A stretch of 64,000 nucleotides of DNA. Source: CAZPRY01 sp964589175 (GTDB taxonomy: Bacteria > Fidelibacterota > UBA2242). Location of the stretch: contig CAZPRY010000010.1 of assembly GCA_964589175.1 (NCBI GenBank), forward strand, positions 38,744-102,743. The letters run 5' to 3'. The translations under genes were made by a program, and so were the position numbers. Below are positions 44,311 through 53,385 of the stretch, piece after piece (position 1 is the stretch's first letter; each line of letters begins with the position of its first letter). The notes under the pieces were generated by a model. It did not search any database and had not been told where the DNA came from. It was given only the letters and a program-made list of their open reading frames with translations.

Positions 44311-47300
44311 ATGAAGAAGATAATCAAGTACGAAAACATAAATCCCGCGAAGAATCCGGAGCTTAGCGTCGAGGAGATTGACTTAAAGGATATCGCGATA
44401 ATCGGTATCGGTTTACGCTTAATGGATTATACCGGCACGGAAGATCTGTGGAATGATCTGATCACGAGTCAGGATAAGATCAGCCGGTTTCCCGAAAACC
44501 GGAAAGCCGATACCACCGCTATGTTAGTTCGTCAAGGTAAAAATAATCCCGGGATTTCGTTCAGTGAGCAAGCCTATTTGGATTCCATTGATGCGTTCGA
44601 CCGGTCCTTCTTCCGCATCTCGCCGAAAGAGGCGATGTTCATCAACCCAGGGCACCGCATTTTTCTGGAAACAGCCTGGCGGGCAGTGGAGGATGCCGGA
44701 TACGGTGGCGACCGGCTTAAAAATTCGAGCACAGGCGTATATCTCGGAATTGTACCGGATCGCAACTACTCTGATTTTGTGTACAGCCTTTACCCGGATC
44801 AGGCGGACAAAATTTTTGTTGGCAATGTTCCTTCCAATGCCGCCAGCCGTATCTCCTATATTTTGGACTGGCACGGACCGGCGGTGAACATCGATACTGC
44901 CTGTTCATCATCCCTGGTAGCGGTTCATCTTGCCTGTCGCGCATTGCGGAACCGGGAATGCGACGTAGCGCTGGCCGGCGGTGTGAACATCAACCTCTTG
45001 CCGGTCGCAGTATCACAGGAGATCGATATCATCTCTGCGGATGGCCGGACGCGCACCTTTGACGAATCTTCCGATGGTACCGGCGGTGGCGAGGGCGTGC
45101 TGGCGATTTTGCTAAAACCGCTGACTTATGCCCTGCGTGATCACGACCACATCCATGCTGTAATTAAAGGAAGCGCGGTAAACAACGATGGGGATTCAGC
45201 CGGAATGACGGTGCCCAATGCGAAGGCCCAGGCGGATGTGATCCGAACTGCCTGGAAGGACGCCGGAATTTCACCCGAGTCCATCGGTTATATCGAGGCC
45301 CATGGAACCGGTACGCGCTTGGGAGATCCGATCGAGATCGATGGGATCCAAAGGGCGTTTTCAAATTACAGCCGCAGAAAGCAGTTTATCCCGATCGGTT
45401 CGGTGAAGTCCAACTTTGGACACCTGGATGCCGCTGCCGGAATTCTGGGATTGATCAAAAGCGTCCTCTGTCTCCGCAACCGAATGATTCCCCCTATCGT
45501 GCATTTTCGGAGTCCGAATAAAAATATTCCCTTTGCCGATACCCCGGTATATCCCTGCGCGGAGTTGATGGAATGGAAAAAAGATGATCTGCCCCGCCGT
45601 TGTGGAATCAGTTCCTTCGGATTGAGCGGTACCAATTGCCATGTCATCCTCGAAGAAGCACCCGAACTTGAATCACAACCGGAAGACAGGCTGACCCGAA
45701 ACCACTTGTTCACACTTTCCGCCCGTGATTCGGATGCTTTAAAGCGCTACGCGGAGCTTCTTTTTCATTTTCTGGAACAGACAGCGGATCTATCGCTTCC
45801 AGATGTCTGCTTTACACTGAATAGCGGTCGTGGTCATTATAATCATCGTATTGCGATTGTCGTCCCGGAGATATCCGTACTTAGAAAAAAACTGCAGTTC
45901 CTGTTGGAAAAGGGACTCAGATCTGATCCCGCTCAGGGGATATTTTATCATCAATTTATGCTGGTTCCCGAAAATTCAAACGAAGAAAAGGCGAGTGCTT
46001 TCACTCAAAAATCGATACGTACGGTGAGCGCCGAGACCAGGGAACTCATTAAGCAATTTCTCGATGAACCCAAAGAAACGCTCCTTTCCCGAATTGCCGA
46101 GAAATACGTGAATGGTGCGGATATCGATTGGGAGCATTTCTATCCCCCGGATTCTACCCGCCGAGTTTCCCTGCCGCCCTACCCGTTCGAGAAGAAACGG
46201 TGCTGGCCGGATCTTTCTGCGACTATTGCCAAAGAGGCTACGCGATACAGCAGCCGCTACTCTGATTTCCGGCCGGCGGTTTTCCTGAAGCATTTGCTCG
46301 CGGAAAGCGAAGCGATGTCTGTTTTCTCAATCCGTCTCGATCCCGAAACTGACTGGGTTTTAAAAGAGCATCGCATTGCCGGCAAACCTACCCTGGTAGG
46401 GGCCGCCTATTTCCAGATCTTATTCGAAGCAGCCGAATATCTCGGATACAATAATGGTTTCGAAATTAATGAATTGCAGATACGCAAAACGCTGACCACA
46501 GAAAAAGCGGTTGAAATCTTATTAATCCTGCACAGGCAAAAGCAAGAGGTTCGGGCTGTCTTCCAGGAGAAGGACGAAAATTCAGGTTGGATTGACTATG
46601 CATCCGCCCGGCTTTCCAAACTGAATTCGTTGCCGGACAAGCCGGTTGATCTGGACGAAATCAGGAATCAATATTCTTCGATGCTGGATGTAAATAAAGA
46701 AGATTTGAAGAGAGCCGCAATTGCGAGCGCCGTGCAGACCTCCGAAAGATGGCACTGTCTGAACAGAGTTTACAGCGACGGAAAGCAGAAGCTCGGGCAA
46801 TTCAGCCTACCGGGCAGCTTCCGCGGCGATTTGCCTGCCTACCGCATGCATCCGGGGATGCTGGATGTGGCCATGAGTCTTAACCTGCAGACTCCCGGTT
46901 TCTTTCCGGCGGCAGGTTTCGGTCTGCGAATATACAAACCACTTCCGTCTGAAATATACAGCCATATTCGAAAAAAGGTCTCGGATTCGGCGAAATCGCT
47001 GGAATTCTCCATCACACTGACCGACATGGAAGGAAATATTCTGGCGGATTTTGAACGCTTTCTTTTCCTGCGAAGCGAGAGGGAATTGCCTGCAGCGGCG
47101 GCACTGGTTCGGAAAATCCGCTGGTCGGAGATTCCCGGGATCGAATATTCCGCTACCGGAGCCAGGCCTGATTTTCTCTTGATTGGCAGGGGATCAGCAT
47201 TTCAGCGATTACGTGAAAATCTTATGAAGCAGGCGCCCGGTTTTTCGGTTTTCGATCTGGCGGACGAACCTGAGACGGTAACAATAGTTGCAGAGTTACA

Positions 47301-50300
47301 GGAGAAACGGCTCCGCTATATTCTCTTTTTATCAGATTTAGATCGAGGGACGCTGGCAATCGAGGATCTCTACCGTTTTATTCAGAAAGATCTGCTCGCT
47401 GTGTTTGATTTGGCAGGGGAACTCACCCGTAGCCCATACGGCGGTTCGCTGAATATCATGATTGCCGGAATGAACACCTGGAACGTTTCCGGGACCGAGG
47501 CAGAGCTGAATCCCCACTTCTCGATGCTGGCTGGTTTGGGCAGCGTAATCGGAATCGAAAATCAAAATGTCAAATGCCGGTTTGTAGATCTGGATACGGC
47601 TGAATCTGCGGAAAATCTGCCGGCGAATTTCGATCTCATATTTGCTTTAGCCTATCAAAAAATCGCGATTCGGAGCGCTAAACTTTTCGCCGAAAATATT
47701 TCCCGGCGGGAAGCGGCTTCGCAAGCGGGAAAAGTGTGTGTGCCCAAAGAGCAGGGAGTGTACCTGATCACCGGCGGGCTGAGCGGTATCGGGCTCGAAA
47801 TTGCCCGACATTTTTCCCGGCAGAAAAAAGTGAAGCTGGCTCTGCTGGCCCGTTCCAAATTTCCCAAACGGGAAGATTGGCCGAATATCATCCGGACCAG
47901 CGATGACGAACGGCTGCGTTCCCGGTTGCAGCTTTTAGCCGGGATCGTAGAATCCGGCAGTGAATTACTGATTCTTTCGGCGGATGTGGCGGATGCCGAA
48001 CAGATCACAGCTGCCCTCGAAAAGATACATAGCAGCTTCGGCAAGATAAACGGAGTCATCCATTGCGCCGGTGTTGCCGGTGACGGTTTCATTTTCAGGA
48101 AAAGTGCCGATGCGTTCCTGGCGACGCTGGCTCCCAAGGTTCAGGGGAGCTGGTTGTTGGATCGATTGACGAGAGAAGATCATCCCGACTTTTTTCTGCT
48201 CTGTTCCGCATTGACAGCCCTGACCGGTGCACCCGGACAAAGCGACTATACGGCCGCGAACTGTTTTCTGGATGCGTTCGCCGATTTTCGGCAGAAGGCG
48301 GGGCAGACGACGGTTGCAATCAACTGGCCGGCCTGGAAAGAGACCGGTATGGCCTTCAATCATGATGTCGTGCAGGATACCCTTTTCTATGCGCTCGACA
48401 CCCGCGATGCTCTCGCCGGATTATCCGGGATTTCGACGGATCACGGAACGCGCGTAATCATCGGCGAATTGAATGGCGAACTGATCCGCTCCCTGGAGAT
48501 CGATCTGCCGATTATGATTGAGGCCTATGCTACCAAATCCATTACAACCCAAGACATCCATCCGGAAGGGGCGGCAATCGAAGAATCCGTTCCGGAAAGA
48601 ACGGTTCAATTGACCGGTCGGGACGATGGCGCTTATTCAGATACCGAAAGGATCGTCGCCGGAGTTTGGGCGGATATTCTCGGATACGAAGAAATCAATG
48701 TTTTCGAAGACTACTTCGGATTGGGCGGGGATTCAATTGATGCGCTGGAAATCGGCAATGAGTTTTCGAAACGATTTGGGCTCAATCTTTCCATCGACGC
48801 GATTTATAAGAATGCTACTATTGTAGAATATGCCGCTTTCATCAACGATCAGCGTCCAGCGGCTCAAAGCGCAAAGCGCCGGCCGGCCGGAAAAGTAGTT
48901 ATCTCAAAAAGCCCGAAAGCAGCTCATTATCCGGTCTCGGCATCCCAGAGGCGCCTGTACTTTTTCTACAAATTTCTGAAAGACAATACCGCCTATAATC
49001 TGCCGCTGGCGTGGAAGCTGGAAGGGAATGTAGATCCGCGGCGCCTCGAAGCCGCCTTTCAGCAGCTCATCGATCGGAATGAAATACTGCGGACCCGCTT
49101 CGATCTGTATAGAGATGAACCTGTCCAGATTGTGGAAGATCAACTGGAATTCCATATTCCTGTGATCGACAGCAGTGAGGATCAACTGGAAGCGAGAGTG
49201 GCGCAGTTCATTCAACCTTTCGATTTAGCGGCATGTCCGCTCATCCGGGCAGAGTTACTGAGATTCAGCGACCGGCAATCTGTTTTGCTGTTCGATATCC
49301 ATCACATCATAGCGGATGCCATGTCCCTGGATATTATTATGATGGATCTGATCAAGATTTATCATAATGAAGAACTTCGGGAGCAGACTCTGCAGTTTCG
49401 TGATTATGCGGTCTGGGAACATGACTATCTGACATCCGATCAGATGAAATCGCATCACGATTATTGGATGAATCGCTTTTCTACGGATCCTCCGATTCTG
49501 GATTTTCCGTTGGATTTTCCAAGACCGGCGGTGAGTGAATACAGCGGGGATGTAACCGGTTTCGAATTGGAATCCGGATTGTTCGAAAGGGTCAAAACGT
49601 TCGCCCGCGGGAAGCAGAGTACGCCATTTACGGTTCTGGTTTCCGCCCTGGTTCTGACATTATATCGCTACACCGGTCAGGAAGATATCGTGATTGGAAT
49701 CGCAGAGAACGGCAGGCATCTTTCCGAACTGGAAAAGATGATCGGCATGTTCATCAACAATCTTCCGATCCGTAGTTTTCCCCATCCCGATCAAACGGTT
49801 GACGACTTTTTTAACGATTTGAAAAAAACTGTCATAGAGGCCTTTGAACATAAAAATTATCCCTTTGACGAACTGGTCGAAAAGCTGAATCCCTATCGGG
49901 ATACGAGCCGCAACCCGATATTTGACATCGTATTTTCTTATTTGAATTTCCACGAAATGATAGGTGACTTTAAGACTTCTGAATTCAGTATTACTCCCTA
50001 TCAAAGTCTATCTAAGAATTCTTCCAAGTATGATATTGCGATTTTCGCCACGGAATACCCGGATAAGGTCTTTTTCGGATTTGAGTACTATTCTGCCATT
50101 TTTCGAAAAGAATCCATTGAGCAGTTCGGACGCGTATTCAGGAACATTCTCAATCGTATGATTGCTGATCCGCAGCAGACCATCTCCGAAATCGATCTTA
50201 TCGACGGACAAGAGCAGGATCGCATCTTGAGGGAGTTCAACGATGGCCGATCCGATTATCCGAAAGACAAGGATGTCGCCACGCTATTTGAGGAGCAGGT

Positions 50301-53300
50301 TGAGTCGTGCCCGGATCGACTGGCGGTTGTCGATCAATATGGGAAACTCAGTTATCGGGAACTAAATGAGAAAGCGAACCGGATCGCAAACTACCTACTG
50401 GAGAAGAATAGGGTGGAGCCGGAGGAACCGATAGCAATTCTGATGGACAGAGGCTCTCAGATGATTGCCGCAGTCCTGGCTGTCCTGAAATCCGGCGGCG
50501 CTTATGTTCCGATGGATGCGGCATTTCCCTCAAAACGGATTGGGCATATTCTTCAGGATACGGGTTGCCGAATTATCCTGACCGATACGCAAAGCGAGCA
50601 GTCACTGGCTGCAATGGATTTAGTGGTGGAAACTCTGCTGGTTGACGAGATCGAAAGCGGGAACTCCGCCAATCCGCAGAGGGTCAGCGACGGCGAAAGC
50701 CTCGCCTACATCATGTATACGTCGGGCTCGACCGGAATCCCCAAGGGCGTTATGATCGAACAGCACTCGATTGCGAGGCTGGTACTGAATACCAACTACA
50801 TTCAAGTCAGTCCGGAGGACCGCATCCTGGAAGCAGCGACCCTGGCTTTCGATGCTTCGACATTCGAAATTTGGGCGGCCCTTTTGAACGGCGCCTGTCT
50901 CTACCCGATCCCTAAAATGTCGTTACTCGATTTTGCCGCTTTTAAGAAATTTCTCAGGAAACATCAAATCACACGGATGTGGTTGACCGCCGGATTGTTT
51001 AATCGCGTGACGGACGAAGATATTGATATCCTGGGTGGATTGCAGACGGTGTTGCTGGGCGGCGAACGGTTGTCTATGACGCATGTCAATCGCGTCCGGG
51101 AGCGCTTCCCGGATCTGGAATTGATCAATGGCTACGGTCCGACGGAGAATACTACCTTTTCGACCTGCTTCAAAATCGAGCGGAGCTATCCGGGCGACAT
51201 ACCCATCGGTAAACCGGTGAGCAACAGCACGATTATGATTTTAAATGAATCGAACCGACTTGCCGCAATCGGGGTGCCCGGTGAATTGTGCTGCGGCGGG
51301 GACGGGCTGGCGCGAGGATATCTGAACGATAATCAGCGCACCCTGCAAAAATTCGTAGCCAACCCGTTTCATTCTTCCGAAAGACTCTATCGCACGGGGG
51401 ATCGGGCGCGCTGGCTTCCCGATGGGAACATCGAATTTCTGGGGCGTTTGGATAAACAATTAAAAATCCGTGGATTCCGGGTTGAGCCGGGTGAGATCGA
51501 ATATCGAATGAATCAACATCCGGCGATTAAGAATTCAGTTGTTATCGCCCTTGACGGATTGGACGGCAACCGTGAGCTGTGTGCCTATTTTGTTACGAAA
51601 GATGCCAAAACGCTACATTCTTCCGTAATCAGATCGTTCCTGCAAAACGATTTACCGGTTTATATGCTGCCGTCTTTATTTATTCAGTTAGAGGAATTTA
51701 ACCTTACGGCGAATGGCAAGGTGGACCTCCGGGCTTTGCCGGATCCGCTGGAATTCATTGGCGATGCCGATTCCCAGCCGCTGGAAGCACAGAACGATAC
51801 GGAAAAGCAGCTCGTAAATATCTGGAAGAAAATACTCGGCAGAGGCAAAATCGGAGTTAGCGAGAGTTTCTTCGCCCTGGGCGGACACAGCCTGAAAGCG
51901 ATCCAGGTATTGAACATGATCCATGAGGAGTTGGGTGTCGATATTTCGATGAAGGAATTATTCACCGCACTTAGCATCGAAAAAATCAGTCGGTTGATCA
52001 TGGAGAGAAAGGGTCAGGCCGTCTTTGAAATTCCAGCGGCACCGCCGGCTGAGTACTATCCCGTTTCCTTCGCCCAGCAAAGACTTTGGTTTCTGCAGCA
52101 TCTTCCCGGTGCGAAAACGGCCTATAATATTCTTGGCTATTTCATCGTATCTTCCGGGTTGGATTTACAGGCACTGGAGAAAGCGTTTCGTCGAATGATC
52201 GAGAGGCACGAGACCTTACGCACGGAATTTGTACAGATTGAAGGCAGTCCCCATCAGAAGATTCTTCCGGCAGTCGATTTTAAAATCGAACGGATCGATC
52301 GGGGCGCAAACTACTTCGATGATGATAAACTGCGAGAATTTATGAGGCAAGAGCTCGGCCAGGAGTTCGACTTAACGCAGGCACCGCTGCTGCGGGTTAA
52401 AACCATTCGATTGCCCGGGCGCAGCTATATGATTTTGTATACCATTAACCATATCGTATGCGATGGCTGGTCGACCAATGTCTTGCGTCAGGAGTTGGCG
52501 ACCCTTTATCTGGCGTATGCGCAGGGCCGGCCGGATCCACTCAAGGCGCTTGCACTGCAGTATAAGGACTTTGCCGCCTGGCAGAAAGGGCTGGATTTTC
52601 AGAAAGAGGAGGAGTACTGGCTGAATGAGCTAAAGGGAGTTTCGCCACTGCTCGAACTCCCCCTGGATAAAAATACGATAGCGGAAGACAGCTTCCGGGG
52701 AGCCACCGAGATTTTAGGGCTGGACGACGACCTTTACACCCGAATTCATAGTTACAGCGCTGAAAGAGGAGTGACAGTAGCCAATTTCCTGCTGGCGATC
52801 TATTTCTATTTTCTGTTTCTGATCACGAAGACGGAAGATATTTGTCTCAGTATTGCCAGCGCGAATCGCTTTCATCCGGATCTTGAAAATATCATTGGTT
52901 TCTTTATTAACCTGCTTCCGATTCGGATTCGCATCGATGACGAGATGGATTTTCCGGTCATCCTGGATCAGGTTGTCAGCAAGAGTCGCGAAGCTTTGGA
53001 ACACCAAATCTATCCTTTCGATTTGTTAATCCGGAAGGTCAATCCGGAGCGCTGGTCGACAAATCACCCGCTTACGAATGTTGGATTTGAATATCAGCAA
53101 TTTCACGATATGCGGGTGAATATACCGGAAGAGCCGGATGTTGCGCGCGTTTTTGAGACTCTGCTGGTGAAGGAGCCGAGAATTGATTATCTTGATTCGC
53201 TCAACGAGACCACCAAAGGCGATATGACGCTGTTTGTGATCCATAAAGATAGAACAATCGACTTACAATTTGAGTACGATACGAGTAAATTTCATCGTGA

Positions 53301-53370
53301 AACAATCCGGGAATACCTGGAATATATCCGAAAAATAACGGAAATGGCGATGGCTAATCCGCACGACTAA
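44311..53370 (+). CDS. Hybrid PKS-NRPS megasynthase 2 (3019 residues)
   Basis: Order: KS (27-455; Cys198 in DTACSSS, His331, His371); a linker with no AT (455-660); DH (670-930; His687, Asp852); KR (1151-1340; Tyr1313, with Ala at the usual catalytic Ser position 1300); ACP (Ser1475); C5 (HHIIADA at 1664); A4 (2136 YTSGSTG); T5 (Ser2527); C6 (NHIVCDG at 2713). The KS-AT and post-AT linkers (SLPPYPFEKKRCWP) remain but the AT itself is missing. A4 pocket residues read D-A-F-W-L-G-G-T-F, the valine code. The gene ends after C6, so the partner A-T-TE lies on the next protein, 15 nt downstream. DH plus KR would give a 2,3-unsaturated ketide if both are active. The ATG abuts the previous TAA. Confidence 0.95.
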   Translation: MKKIIKYENINPAKNPELSVEEIDLKDIAIIGIGLRLMDYTGTEDLWNDLITSQDKISRFPENRKADTTAMLVRQGKNNPGISFSEQAYLDSIDAFDRSFFRISPKEAMFINPGHRIFLETAWRAVEDAGYGGDRLKNSSTGVYLGIVPDRNYSDFVYSLYPDQADKIFVGNVPSNAASRISYILDWHGPAVNIDTACSSSLVAVHLACRALRNRECDVALAGGVNINLLPVAVSQEIDIISADGRTRTFDESSDGTGGGEGVLAILLKPLTYALRDHDHIHAVIKGSAVNNDGDSAGMTVPNAKAQADVIRTAWKDAGISPESIGYIEAHGTGTRLGDPIEIDGIQRAFSNYSRRKQFIPIGSVKSNFGHLDAAAGILGLIKSVLCLRNRMIPPIVHFRSPNKNIPFADTPVYPCAELMEWKKDDLPRRCGISSFGLSGTNCHVILEEAPELESQPEDRLTRNHLFTLSARDSDALKRYAELLFHFLEQTADLSLPDVCFTLNSGRGHYNHRIAIVVPEISVLRKKLQFLLEKGLRSDPAQGIFYHQFMLVPENSNEEKASAFTQKSIRTVSAETRELIKQFLDEPKETLLSRIAEKYVNGADIDWEHFYPPDSTRRVSLPPYPFEKKRCWPDLSATIAKEATRYSSRYSDFRPAVFLKHLLAESEAMSVFSIRLDPETDWVLKEHRIAGKPTLVGAAYFQILFEAAEYLGYNNGFEINELQIRKTLTTEKAVEILLILHRQKQEVRAVFQEKDENSGWIDYASARLSKLNSLPDKPVDLDEIRNQYSSMLDVNKEDLKRAAIASAVQTSERWHCLNRVYSDGKQKLGQFSLPGSFRGDLPAYRMHPGMLDVAMSLNLQTPGFFPAAGFGLRIYKPLPSEIYSHIRKKVSDSAKSLEFSITLTDMEGNILADFERFLFLRSERELPAAAALVRKIRWSEIPGIEYSATGARPDFLLIGRGSAFQRLRENLMKQAPGFSVFDLADEPETVTIVAELQEKRLRYILFLSDLDRGTLAIEDLYRFIQKDLLAVFDLAGELTRSPYGGSLNIMIAGMNTWNVSGTEAELNPHFSMLAGLGSVIGIENQNVKCRFVDLDTAESAENLPANFDLIFALAYQKIAIRSAKLFAENISRREAASQAGKVCVPKEQGVYLITGGLSGIGLEIARHFSRQKKVKLALLARSKFPKREDWPNIIRTSDDERLRSRLQLLAGIVESGSELLILSADVADAEQITAALEKIHSSFGKINGVIHCAGVAGDGFIFRKSADAFLATLAPKVQGSWLLDRLTREDHPDFFLLCSALTALTGAPGQSDYTAANCFLDAFADFRQKAGQTTVAINWPAWKETGMAFNHDVVQDTLFYALDTRDALAGLSGISTDHGTRVIIGELNGELIRSLEIDLPIMIEAYATKSITTQDIHPEGAAIEESVPERTVQLTGRDDGAYSDTERIVAGVWADILGYEEINVFEDYFGLGGDSIDALEIGNEFSKRFGLNLSIDAIYKNATIVEYAAFINDQRPAAQSAKRRPAGKVVISKSPKAAHYPVSASQRRLYFFYKFLKDNTAYNLPLAWKLEGNVDPRRLEAAFQQLIDRNEILRTRFDLYRDEPVQIVEDQLEFHIPVIDSSEDQLEARVAQFIQPFDLAACPLIRAELLRFSDRQSVLLFDIHHIIADAMSLDIIMMDLIKIYHNEELREQTLQFRDYAVWEHDYLTSDQMKSHHDYWMNRFSTDPPILDFPLDFPRPAVSEYSGDVTGFELESGLFERVKTFARGKQSTPFTVLVSALVLTLYRYTGQEDIVIGIAENGRHLSELEKMIGMFINNLPIRSFPHPDQTVDDFFNDLKKTVIEAFEHKNYPFDELVEKLNPYRDTSRNPIFDIVFSYLNFHEMIGDFKTSEFSITPYQSLSKNSSKYDIAIFATEYPDKVFFGFEYYSAIFRKESIEQFGRVFRNILNRMIADPQQTISEIDLIDGQEQDRILREFNDGRSDYPKDKDVATLFEEQVESCPDRLAVVDQYGKLSYRELNEKANRIANYLLEKNRVEPEEPIAILMDRGSQMIAAVLAVLKSGGAYVPMDAAFPSKRIGHILQDTGCRIILTDTQSEQSLAAMDLVVETLLVDEIESGNSANPQRVSDGESLAYIMYTSGSTGIPKGVMIEQHSIARLVLNTNYIQVSPEDRILEAATLAFDASTFEIWAALLNGACLYPIPKMSLLDFAAFKKFLRKHQITRMWLTAGLFNRVTDEDIDILGGLQTVLLGGERLSMTHVNRVRERFPDLELINGYGPTENTTFSTCFKIERSYPGDIPIGKPVSNSTIMILNESNRLAAIGVPGELCCGGDGLARGYLNDNQRTLQKFVANPFHSSERLYRTGDRARWLPDGNIEFLGRLDKQLKIRGFRVEPGEIEYRMNQHPAIKNSVVIALDGLDGNRELCAYFVTKDAKTLHSSVIRSFLQNDLPVYMLPSLFIQLEEFNLTANGKVDLRALPDPLEFIGDADSQPLEAQNDTEKQLVNIWKKILGRGKIGVSESFFALGGHSLKAIQVLNMIHEELGVDISMKELFTALSIEKISRLIMERKGQAVFEIPAAPPAEYYPVSFAQQRLWFLQHLPGAKTAYNILGYFIVSSGLDLQALEKAFRRMIERHETLRTEFVQIEGSPHQKILPAVDFKIERIDRGANYFDDDKLREFMRQELGQEFDLTQAPLLRVKTIRLPGRSYMILYTINHIVCDGWSTNVLRQELATLYLAYAQGRPDPLKALALQYKDFAAWQKGLDFQKEEEYWLNELKGVSPLLELPLDKNTIAEDSFRGATEILGLDDDLYTRIHSYSAERGVTVANFLLAIYFYFLFLITKTEDICLSIASANRFHPDLENIIGFFINLLPIRIRIDDEMDFPVILDQVVSKSREALEHQIYPFDLLIRKVNPERWSTNHPLTNVGFEYQQFHDMRVNIPEEPDVARVFETLLVKEPRIDYLDSLNETTKGDMTLFVIHKDRTIDLQFEYDTSKFHRETIREYLEYIRKITEMAMANPHD

Positions 53371-53385
53371 AAGGTTAGAACGAGA

